NCBI GenBank assembly: GCA_903877945.1
Contig: CAIRFY010000278.1
Span: forward strand, 1-6,126
DNA: 6,126 bases
From: an uncultured Oscillochloris sp.
GTDB lineage: Bacteria; Chloroflexota; Chloroflexia; Chloroflexales; Chloroflexaceae
Reading direction: 5' to 3'
Part shown: positions 1 to 6,081 of the stretch, in pieces
Position numbering within the stretch: the stretch's first letter is position 1
How the letters are laid out: each line of letters opens with the position of its first letter
Position numbers and translations under genes: made by a program
Notes under the pieces: generated by a model
What the model saw: the letters and a program-made list of their open reading frames with translations, nothing else
Database searches by the model: none
Told to the model about the DNA's origin: nothing

Positions 1-237
1 CACCAGCGAGACCCCACTCATAATCTGCGCACCACGACGGGCGGCAGCGGCGCGGTCGGCGGCAGCGTGACGCTCGGCGGATGTGATCAGGTGTTCCATC
101 ACCATCGGCACGCCGGGGGGCATCTTCATGCCCTGCACACTATCGCCCACCGTCAAATTGAGAAGACCAATCGAACCGGTGATGACCGTCATCACCACGA
201 GAAACATCGTGGTGGCCATAACAATTCTACGTTGCAT
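1..237 (-). CDS. N-terminal part of an unrecognised membrane-anchored protein (cut by window edge)
   Basis: An open frame of 79 codons starts at the ATG whose complement is 235-237 and runs off the left edge without a stop, so the gene is partial. The start is backed by a strong Shine-Dalgarno, GGAGAGGG, about 5 nt upstream (complement of 243-250). The protein begins MQRRIVMATTMFLVVMTVIT: two arginines followed by a hydrophobic stretch at roughly residues 6-27, which looks like a signal anchor or uncleaved signal peptide with the rest outside the membrane. Next comes a Met/Pro-rich segment (MKMPPGVPMVMEHLI, about 47-61) and then an Ala/Arg-rich, probably helical stretch (SAERHAAADRAAAARRG). 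I do not recognise the family. Plus-strand frames over the same bases are shadows: they lack comparable start signals and translate into His-rich or low-complexity peptides. Confidence 0.7.
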   Translation of the reverse strand, partial: MQRRIVMATTMFLVVMTVITGSIGLLNLTVGDSVQGMKMPPGVPMVMEHLITSAERHAAADRAAAARRGAQIMSGVSLV

Positions 238-324
238 CGGTTCCCTCTCCGTGATAGTGTCTGCGCGACTTAAACCAACTCGATGAACTGCACCTGGTCT
301 GGTTGGTTGCCCTGGCGGCGAACG

Positions 325-351
325 CCCCCCTCACCCCCTAAATTCCTCTCC
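325..351 (+). repeat. Degenerate half copy of the C-rich intergenic repeat
   Basis: The run CCCCCCTCACCCCC, then TAAATT, then CCTCTCC resembles the forward arm of the C-rich core seen intact at 3982-4006 and 4668-4692, with the central CAGCCC replaced by an AT-containing stretch. No reverse arm follows, and no terminal repeats or target duplication are visible here. It may be a decayed copy or a related repeat family; the similarity is short and compositionally simple. Confidence 0.4.
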
Positions 352-634
352 AAAAATGTTACGACTCGCCTACCCGTGGTGCGGAGTGCCAGGATTGTGG
401 GCGCACAAAAGCGACCCTCTGGTGGCTGGCCACAGCAAGAGAATGCGGCGACGTCGGCGTGTGCGACCACACGGCTCTCAGGCAACGTTGCCTTTAAGTG
501 GATGCTTATTTAACATGTGATGGGTGGAACTATCTATGGCACCCACGTATTGTAGTACGCACAAAAAAAATTACAATAGGTCTGTCATAACATTAGAGTC
601 ATATGAGGGGCTGATTTGGTTTACAAAAAGTAAA

Positions 635-692
635 GAATCTGCCGCCGCTCAAGGAGAGGGGGCTGGGGGGGGTGAGGGCTTCGCGGCGGCAG
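635..692 (-). repeat. Repeat fragment: inverted-repeat stem enclosing one C-rich core arm
   Basis: A perfect 10-bp inverted repeat, CTGCCGCCGC (639-648) and GCGGCGGCAG (683-692), encloses a G-rich core (653-678) that reads CCCTCACCCC...CAGCCCCCTCTCC on the minus strand. The left flank from 635 (GAATCTGCCGCC, then a two-base change, then TCAA) matches 16 of 18 bases of the segment just inside the left end of the element at 3946-4126. Here that flank is followed by the reverse arm of the core rather than the forward arm. It lies 2 bp past the stop of the leftward methyltransferase gene, so in that transcript the stem could form a 3'-end hairpin. No T-run follows, so I do not call a terminator. 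Confidence 0.6.
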
Positions 693-694
693 CC

Positions 695-1699
695 CTACCC
701 CTTATGTCGTACCTCAAGGACAGCGATCTTGGTCGCGTGGTTAAACGGTGCTGGGTCGCTGACGGGCGCACTAAGGCGGGTGTGCGCGTAGCCCGTACAG
801 TCTTCGGGGACATCAATGCGCTCGGCCAGCCGCACGTAGCCATCCTGGCAGACCGCATTGAGGATCTCCATGTAGGCAGCCCCGCTGAGGAAGAGGGCGT
901 TGTTGATCGCCACAATCCGCCCGCCGCTGGTCACCAGCGGGCGCAGCTTGTTGATCAGGCGCGCATAGTTGCTGGCCAGATCGACGACGCCGTTCTCCGT
1001 GGCTGCAAATATTGGCGGATCGAGGATCGCACAGTCGAATCGCTCGCTGGCCCGCTTCAGGCGGTTCACCAGGGGCCAGAAGTCGCCGGAGAGTACGTCG
1101 GCCTTGATAATCGGCATCCCGTTGAGCGTGTACGAGTCCTTGGCCAGGTTCAAAAAGCGCCGGCTCAGGTCGAGCTGTACCACCCGGCTGGCCCCGCCAG
1201 CCATAGCGGCCACCCCCAGGCTACCGGTGTAGGCAAAGGTGTTCAGCACCGACAGGCCGCGCATCTGGGCGATCAGCCAGGCCCGCAGGCCGCGTGTGTC
1301 GAGGTAAAAACTGGCGTCGCGGTTCATGGTCAGATCCACGGCGTACCAGACGCCGTGTTCGCGGATGCGCCGGGCCGGGCGCTCGCCCGCAATCAGCGCA
1401 CCGCTCTGCCCCTCGGGCGTCGCGGCGTGGCGCGTTTTCAGCACGCAGGCGTTGACCCAGGGCAGCCGATCCTGCACGATGCGCAACGCCAGTTCCACCA
1501 GCGGCAGCCCTTCGGCGGGCGGGTTCGCGTAGGTATGCAGTACAGCGGTAGTGGCGTATACATCGATCACCAACTGCGGACAACCCTCGGCAAAGCCGGT
1601 GAATAACCGGATCGCGCCCTGGTGTCCTGCGTCGAGCAGCCCGGCGCGGGCCATCATGGCGCGATCCAGCAGATCTTCAAGCGGGGAGCTGATCATCAT
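695..1699 (-). CDS. Class I SAM-dependent methyltransferase, RlmI/RlmK-like (COG1092 type)
   Basis: A 334-residue protein that probably transfers a methyl group from S-adenosylmethionine to RNA, most likely 23S rRNA by family. The Rossmann-fold signatures are in order: a FYLDTRGLR entry segment (131-139), motif I NTFAYTGSLGVAAMAGGA (153-170), the acidic residue after strand 2 in QLDLS (D177), KADV (199-202, D201), and motif IV ILDPPIF (225-231). The 'FAYTG...AGGA' plus 'DPP' combination is typical of the RlmI/RlmK group. The Ser-Cys-Ser segment that carries the catalytic cysteine in RlmI-type m5C enzymes is replaced by AINNALF (264-270), closer to the SNN of the RlmK domain, so an m5C reaction is doubtful. 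No PUA domain is apparent in the N-terminal ~120 residues. The ATG-ATG start overlaps the preceding antitoxin gene by 23 bp, has no clear Shine-Dalgarno, and has an in-frame stop two codons upstream, suggesting translational coupling. Substrate unknown. Confidence 0.85.
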   Translation of the reverse strand: MMISSPLEDLLDRAMMARAGLLDAGHQGAIRLFTGFAEGCPQLVIDVYATTAVLHTYANPPAEGLPLVELALRIVQDRLPWVNACVLKTRHAATPEGQSGALIAGERPARRIREHGVWYAVDLTMNRDASFYLDTRGLRAWLIAQMRGLSVLNTFAYTGSLGVAAMAGGASRVVQLDLSRRFLNLAKDSYTLNGMPIIKADVLSGDFWPLVNRLKRASERFDCAILDPPIFAATENGVVDLASNYARLINKLRPLVTSGGRIVAINNALFLSGAAYMEILNAVCQDGYVRLAERIDVPEDCTGYAHTRLSAPVSDPAPFNHATKIAVLEVRHKG

Positions 1700-1928
1700 C
1701 GTTCACGGCTGTGTCAGGCGCAGGGGCGCTGTCAGAAGACTGCTGTCGCGCAACAAGCCCTTGAAGTTCGGCAAACAATTCGATCCCCAGCAAAACCCCG
1801 CTCGGGTAGCCCTTCTGCGTGATAACGATTGGCTGATGATCTTCCCGCGCACGCTTGATCAGCGCGGCCAAGGATGAGGCAACCTTGGAAACTGGCACCA
1901 CTCCATGCTCTAGATCGATCGACTTCAT
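1677..1928 (-). CDS. Phd/YefM-family type II antitoxin-like protein
   Basis: An 83-residue protein whose residues 12-56 (VPVSKVASSLAALIKRA... then PIVITQKGYPSGVLLGIEL) fit the Phd/YefM antitoxin fold: an 'S-x-A-R-x-x-L' type first helix, the conserved 'P-I-V-I-T-x-x-G-x-P-x-x-V-L' strand pair and a following helix. In this family the N-terminal domain binds operator DNA and the C-terminal tail wraps a RelE/ParE/Doc-like toxin. Here the tail (about 61-83) is low-complexity and acidic (SSDSAPAPDTAVNDDDQLPA). The ATG is preceded by AGGA 7 nt upstream (complement of 1936-1939). No toxin gene is adjacent: the next gene in the operon is the methyltransferase, overlapped by 23 bp, and the other side is a non-coding spacer. 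It may be an orphan antitoxin or a stand-alone repressor of this operon. Family call fairly firm, role uncertain. Confidence 0.8.
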   Translation of the reverse strand: MKSIDLEHGVVPVSKVASSLAALIKRAREDHQPIVITQKGYPSGVLLGIELFAELQGLVARQQSSDSAPAPDTAVNDDDQLPA

Positions 1929-1936
1929 GAAATAAT

Positions 1937-1960
1937 CCTATCTATAATATTACGCATAGG
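1937..1960 (-). promoter_or_regulatory. Probable autoregulatory operator of the antitoxin-methyltransferase pair
   Basis: A 24-bp dyad of the form CCTAT-N3-TAATATTA-N3-ATAGG, with all 9 non-spacer base pairs symmetric, lies 9 bp upstream of the antitoxin ATG and touches its ribosome site. It is AT-rich at its centre (TAATATTA, and TATAGA/TATTAT on the minus strand), so it probably coincides with the -10 region. Phd/YefM antitoxins usually repress their own promoter by binding such palindromes. Symmetry and position are seen directly; binding by this protein is inferred. No convincing -35 is visible; TTTTGT 16 bp from TATAGA is the best weak candidate. Confidence 0.5.
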
Positions 1961-2021
1961 CGACAAAACACACCTCTATCGTAGCACATCCGGGCGGCGA
2001 TGCAACCCTATTTTGCGCAGT

Positions 2022-2127
2022 AGACAAGGTTCGTGGATACCTTACCGTTTGCGATGCTCGTAGTGGCGGCTTCAGCCGCACAGGCGCTGAAGCGCCCGCT
2101 ACGAACCGTAAACCTGAAACCTTGTCT
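2022..2127. repeat. Nested inverted-repeat element in the divergent spacer
   Basis: The outer 10-bp perfect inverted repeat AGACAAGGTT (2022-2031) and AACCTTGTCT (2118-2127) extends further outward with one mismatch or gap (CGCA on both sides). Inside are TCGTAG/CTACGA arms (2058-2063 and 2098-2103) that enclose two small hairpins: GCGGC-TTCA-GCCGC (2066-2079) and GGCGC-TGAA-GCGCC (2083-2096). The whole could fold into a cruciform or a three-way RNA structure. No target-site duplication is visible, and no protein is encoded. It resembles a REP- or MITE-like repeat; family not recognised. Confidence 0.55.
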
Positions 2128-2177
2128 TTGCGTCAAACCATCCCGTGCATGTGACGCAAAGGCGCGAAGACGCAAAG
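2126..2177. repeat. 10-bp inverted repeat plus short octamer tandem repeat
   Basis: CTTTGCGTCA (2126-2135) and TGACGCAAAG (2152-2161) form a perfect inverted repeat with a 16-nt gap. The right arm is also the first unit of an 8-bp tandem series, GACGCAAA, GGCGCGAA, GACGCAAA (2153-2176), followed by GAG. The left arm overlaps the outer arm of the neighbouring element by 2 bp. This low-complexity non-coding sequence lies upstream of the mutase promoter; no function is assigned. Confidence 0.5.
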
Positions 2178-2217
2178 AGTGAGAAGGGTTGCGGACAGGA
2201 TGTTTCGCTCCACGACG

Positions 2218-2268
2218 TAACATCAGGGGAACAGATGCCGGGACGTAGGCCAGCGTGCCCTGATGTTA
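2218..2268. promoter_or_regulatory. 11-bp dyad overlapping the mutase promoter (candidate operator)
   Basis: TAACATCAGGG (2218-2228) and CCCTGATGTTA (2258-2268) are a perfect inverted repeat separated by 29 bp. The right arm runs into the extended -10 motif of the mutase promoter and the left arm lies roughly 50-60 bp upstream of the expected transcription start. That spacing fits two half-sites or two operator copies for a regulator, or a long-stem hairpin. No regulator gene is next to it and the motif is not one I can name. Confidence 0.45.
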
Positions 2269-2272
2269 TAAT
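2264..2272 (+). promoter_or_regulatory. Extended -10 promoter for the methylmalonyl-CoA mutase gene
   Basis: TGTTATAAT matches the extended -10 consensus TGnTATAAT exactly, in otherwise GC-rich DNA. No good -35 hexamer is present 16-18 bp upstream, as is common for extended -10 promoters. Transcription would begin near 2279, giving a leader of about 46 nt before the ATG at 2325, with the ribosome site AAGGAG at 2311-2316 included. Confidence 0.55.
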
Positions 2273-2324
2273 GCGGCCATCATAGACGATGTTTTGTTCC
2301 CTTGCAGATTAAGGAGTATGCGCT

Positions 2325-3908
<1,584 letters not shown>

Positions 3909-3945
3909 GGGCAAGGATGCTGTGAACGAACGTGGTCTTTAAACC

Positions 3946-4126
3946 CAATACCTTTCACATAAGGAATCTGCCGCCAATCAACCCTCACCCCCCAGCCCCC
4001 TCTCCCTGCGCGGGAGAGGGGGAGTCGGATGCGTTCTGTTGCGGAATATCCCCTCTCCTCGTGAGGGAGAGGGGCAGGGGGTGAGGGGGCAAGGTCGGCA
4101 TAAATCGGCTTATGTGAAAAGTATTG
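3946..4126. mobile_element. 181-bp MITE with 18-bp terminal inverted repeats and 10-bp target duplication
   Basis: The left end CAATACCTTTCACATAAG (3946-3963) and the complement of the right end (4109-4126), CAATACTTTTCACATAAG, match at 17 of 18 bases. The element is bracketed by a direct repeat TCTTTAAACC at 3936-3945 and 4127-4136, as left by transposition. It has no room for a transposase, so it is non-autonomous. Termini beginning CAATAC, ending near TAAG, with a ~10-bp duplication recall the IS4 group; this is inference. The interior holds a C-rich arm (3982-4006), its partial complement (4012-4022), and a second hairpin (4050-4087) ending in the reverse arm GGGGCAGGGGGTGAGGG. The element sits between the mutase stop and the start of the next gene, 17 bp from that ATG after the duplication, so it separates two genes that were probably co-transcribed. 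Its hairpins might attenuate or terminate transcription. Confidence 0.8.
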
Positions 4127-4153
4127 TCTTTAAACCATACTAGGGTGCCGCCG

Positions 4154-4618
4154 ATGGAACTGATCATCTTCGCCGGGGTTGTGGGCGTTGGTCTGGTCGT
4201 CGCTGTGGTGGTGCTGGTGATGCTGAACCGGGCATGGGGCAACTTTCCTGGGCCGATCTCTGGCCTACCACCGATGATGCCACTCGATCAACCAACACCA
4301 TCCCGTGCCGCTGTGCCTTCCGCGCCGCTGGCTGATACGCACGAGGTCACGCCGGACGACGAACTACTAGTGCCGGTGAATCACCCACTGGTGCGCCGGG
4401 CGGTGATGGCGGCCCTGGAGCGCGGCGGCAGCCCCTACGCGCTCTACTTTGTCCGCGATGGCGAGGAGATCTATCTGGTGCCCACTCGTATCGCTGACCC
4501 GCAGCAGCGCGAGCAGTTGATGCGCTTGTTTACGTCGATGAATACCAACAGTAGTGGCGATACCATGCCATCTCTCGGCGAGGCTATCCGTCTGATTCAG
4601 GAGATGGGTAGGAAGTAG
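4154..4618 (+). CDS. Small single-pass membrane protein of unknown function
   Basis: A 154-residue protein starting MELIIFAGVVGVG. The ATG at 4154 has AGGG 8 nt upstream (4142-4145). A longer frame from a TTG at 4124 would begin inside the mobile element's terminal repeat and is rejected. Residues 2-24 are a continuous hydrophobic helix with no charge before it except Glu2, followed by NRAW, which predicts N-outside, C-cytoplasmic topology. Residues about 30-68 form a Pro/Ser/Ala-rich linker (GPISGLPPMMPLDQPTPS). Residues about 69-154 look like a compact alpha/beta domain, with DDELLVPVNHPLVRRAVMAA, a YALYFVRDGEEIYLVP hairpin and a C-terminal helix pair (QQREQLMRLFTSM, GEAIRLIQEMGRK). I do not recognise the family. 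It may be co-transcribed with the mutase upstream and serS downstream, though repeats interrupt both gaps. Confidence 0.75.
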   Translation: MELIIFAGVVGVGLVVAVVVLVMLNRAWGNFPGPISGLPPMMPLDQPTPSRAAVPSAPLADTHEVTPDDELLVPVNHPLVRRAVMAALERGGSPYALYFVRDGEEIYLVPTRIADPQQREQLMRLFTSMNTNSSGDTMPSLGEAIRLIQEMGRK

Positions 4619-4632
4619 GGGCCGCAATCCGC

Positions 4633-4739
4633 CAGGGCGTGTGCAAAGTCGTGTGATCGTCGGGCAGCCCTCACCCCCCAGCCCCCTCTCCCCGTGAGGG
4701 AGAGGGGCAGGGGGTGAGGGTGACTTTGCACATGCCCTG
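4633..4739. mobile_element. 107-bp fold-back MITE-like element with distinct 18-bp ends
   Basis: The left end CAGGGCGTGTGCAAAGTC (4633-4650) and the complement of the right end (4722-4739), CAGGGCATGTGCAAAGTC, match at 17 of 18. A direct repeat CGCAATCCGC borders it at 4623-4632 and 4740-4749, consistent with a 10-bp target duplication. The flank is itself a heptamer repeat array, so part of that match could reflect array periodicity. The interior is almost entirely the C-rich hairpin (4668-4720, loop CGTGA at 4693-4697). Bases 4683-4720 match 4050-4087 of the upstream element at 37 of 38, and 4668-4692 match 3982-4006 exactly. The termini are unrelated to those of the upstream element. No transposase is present. 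As RNA the element would fold into a long stem between the small membrane-protein gene and serS, possibly acting as a terminator or attenuator. Confidence 0.7.
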
Positions 4740-4740
4740 C

Positions 4741-4782
4741 GCAATCCGCAATCCACAATCCGCAATCTGCAATCTACAATTG
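4741..4782. repeat. Heptamer tandem repeat array (GCAATCC type)
   Basis: Six consecutive 7-bp units are seen: GCAATCC, GCAATCC, ACAATCC, GCAATCT, GCAATCT, ACAATTG. One more unit (GCAATCC, 4624-4630) lies on the far side of the fold-back element and would be contiguous with the array if that element were removed. Similar short heptamer repeats are known between genes of filamentous cyanobacteria and other large-genome bacteria. On the minus strand they translate into IVDCGLR-like peptides that produce false genes. The array ends only 5 bp before the serS ribosome site. Confidence 0.8.
4752..4780 (+). promoter_or_regulatory. Weak candidate serS promoter inside the heptamer array
   Basis: TACAAT (4775-4780) matches the -10 consensus at 5 of 6 positions, and TCCACA (4752-4757), 17 bp upstream, matches the -35 at 4 of 6. 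The start would fall near 4787, leaving a very short leader that begins at the AGGA ribosome site (4787-4790). Because both hexamers are made from repeat units, chance agreement is possible; read-through from upstream is the alternative. Confidence 0.25.
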
Positions 4783-4798
4783 AAATAGGAATGACACG

Positions 4799-6067
4799 AT
4801 GCTCGATATCAAGCTGATCCGCGAACACCCCGAGGTGGTGCGTGCGGGTCTGCGCCGACGCGGGGACGACCCGGCTCAGGTGGATGCGCTGCTGGCTGTG
4901 GATGAGCGCCGCCGGGCGCTGATCACAGCGGTTGAGGCTCTCAAGGCTGAGCGCAATGCGGTCTCGAAGGAGATTAGCAAACTGAAGAACCCGGCAGAGC
5001 GCGAGGCGAAGATCGCTGCCTCGCGTGATCTGGGCGAGCGGATCGCTGATCTGGATAGGCAGGTCGGTGAGGCTGACGCCGAATTTAACCAGATGCTGCT
5101 CTGGCTACCGAACCTGCCCCACGCTGATGTGCCTGACGGTACGACCGAACACGACAACATTGTCGTCCGCAGCGAGGGCCAGCCGCGTGAGTTTGCGTTT
5201 ACGCCCAAGCCGCACTGGGAGCTAGGCGAGGCTCTGGACATCATCGACTTTGAGCGTGGCGTGAAGCTCAGTGGCAGCCGTTTCTTTGTCCTCAAGGGCG
5301 CGGGCGCTCGTCTCCAGCGTGCCCTGATCACCTGGATGCTCGATGTCCATACGCTGCAACACGGCTACCGCGAGATCGCCCCGCCGTATGTGGTCAAGGC
5401 GGAGGTGCTGGTTGGCACGGGCAACCTGCCGCGCTTTGGCGAGAACCTCTTCAAGATTGAGGGTGCCGACCTTACGCTCATCCCGACGGCTGAGGTGCCG
5501 GTGACGAACCTCTACCGCGATGAGATCCTAGAAGTCAGCCAACTGCCGATCTACCACGTGGCCTACACGCCATGTTGGCGCAACGAGCAGATGAGCGCGG
5601 GCCGCGATGTGCGCGGGATCAAGCGCGTCTATCAGTTTGATAAGGTCGAGATGGTCAAGTTCGTCACGCCCGAGACGAGCTACGCCGAGCTGACCACGCT
5701 GATCGACAACGCCGAGGACATCTGCAAGGCGCTCCAGGTGCCCTACCGTCTGCTGCGGCTCTGTACCGCCGACCTGGGCACGGCGACGATGAAGTTCGAT
5801 CTGGAGCTGTGGGCACCGGGCGTGCAGGAGTGGCTGGAGGTCAGTTCCTGCTCGAACTTTGAGGCGTACCAGTCGCGGCGGGCCAACCTGCGCTACCGGC
5901 CTGAACCCGGTGCCAAGCCCGAGTTCCTGCACACACTGAACGGCTCGGGACTGGCCCTGCCACGGGTGATGATCGCGATCATCGAGAACTACCAGCAGGC
6001 CGACGGCAGTATTGTGATCCCCGAGGTGCTGCGGCCCTACATGGGCGGCACCGAGGTCATCTGCTAG
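4799..6067 (+). CDS. serS: Seryl-tRNA synthetase
   Basis: A 422-residue class II aminoacyl-tRNA synthetase, full length for bacterial SerRS. It charges tRNA-Ser (and tRNA-Sec where present) with serine in the cytoplasm using ATP. Residues about 1-100 are the two-helix coiled-coil arm that grips the long variable loop of tRNA-Ser (LKAERNAVSKEISKL at 48-62, then DLGERIADLDRQVGEA at 77-92). The catalytic core follows: TAEVP (230-234, serine-binding TxE loop), motif 2 around CWRNEQMSAGRD (259-270, R261 and E263), QFDKVEMVKF (279-288), EVSSCSNFEAYQSRR (347-361) and motif 3 NGSGLALPRVMIAIIENYQ (381-399, R389). Motif 2 reads RNEQMSAG where many bacterial enzymes have RSEAGSAG, probably a lineage variant. 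AGGA lies 8 nt before the ATG. The gap upstream contains the fold-back element and heptamer array. A GC hairpin follows the stop by about 14 nt. Confidence 0.97.
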   Translation: MLDIKLIREHPEVVRAGLRRRGDDPAQVDALLAVDERRRALITAVEALKAERNAVSKEISKLKNPAEREAKIAASRDLGERIADLDRQVGEADAEFNQMLLWLPNLPHADVPDGTTEHDNIVVRSEGQPREFAFTPKPHWELGEALDIIDFERGVKLSGSRFFVLKGAGARLQRALITWMLDVHTLQHGYREIAPPYVVKAEVLVGTGNLPRFGENLFKIEGADLTLIPTAEVPVTNLYRDEILEVSQLPIYHVAYTPCWRNEQMSAGRDVRGIKRVYQFDKVEMVKFVTPETSYAELTTLIDNAEDICKALQVPYRLLRLCTADLGTATMKFDLELWAPGVQEWLEVSSCSNFEAYQSRRANLRYRPEPGAKPEFLHTLNGSGLALPRVMIAIIENYQQADGSIVIPEVLRPYMGGTEVIC

Positions 6068-6081
6068 AAAAGAGATCCGCC

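Larger units (their letters stand above)
238..694. other. Gene-free spacer with small palindromes
   Basis: About 450 bp with no convincing gene. Short frames on both strands translate into Pro/Arg-rich or repeat-derived peptides and lack good ribosome sites. The stretch from about 495 to 640 is clearly more AT-rich than the flanking genes. Visible structures are a hairpin at 458-473 (stem CGTGTG, loop CGAC), a perfect 14-bp palindrome AGGCAACGTTGCCT at 480-493, and a 7-bp inverted repeat TATTGTA/TACAATA at 548-554 and 572-578. Pieces of the C-rich repeat lie at 325-351 and 653-678. The start and promoter of the leftward gene at 1-237 must lie in the left part. The convergent side, near 640-694, is the 3' end of the leftward methyltransferase gene. 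No tRNA or other RNA gene is apparent. Confidence 0.6.

Noticed and set aside
270..485. Minus-strand frame of 71 codons upstream of the left-edge gene
   Set aside because: Part of it is a translation of the C-rich repeat (ERNLGGEGG), there is no ribosome site, and there is no resemblance to a known protein.
480..493. Palindrome AGGCAACGTTGCCT as a terminator
   Set aside because: The stem is short, there is no upstream gene on the plus strand that needs termination, and only three T residues follow. I list it only as a palindrome in the spacer.
238..694. A tRNA or small RNA gene in the gene-free spacer
   Set aside because: No T-loop or anticodon-arm pattern and no ordered set of stems could be found. 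Only isolated short hairpins are present.
524..1606. Long plus-strand open frame of 360 codons
   Set aside because: It is antisense to the methyltransferase gene, starts at a TTG in AT-rich spacer without a ribosome site, and its translation shows no family motifs. The minus-strand frame has a full set of methyltransferase motifs.
2126..2177. CRISPR-like array
   Set aside because: The repeat units are only 8 bp, without spacers of regular length, and no cas genes are present.
4124..4153. TTG start giving 10 extra residues to the small membrane protein
   Set aside because: The TTG lies within the right terminal repeat of the mobile element and lacks a ribosome site. The ATG at 4154 has AGGG at good spacing and begins directly with the membrane helix.
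4367..4828. Minus-strand frame containing IVDCRLRIVDCGLR
   Set aside because: This peptide is the translation of the heptamer array, and the rest is repeat and antisense sequence. It is a typical false gene.
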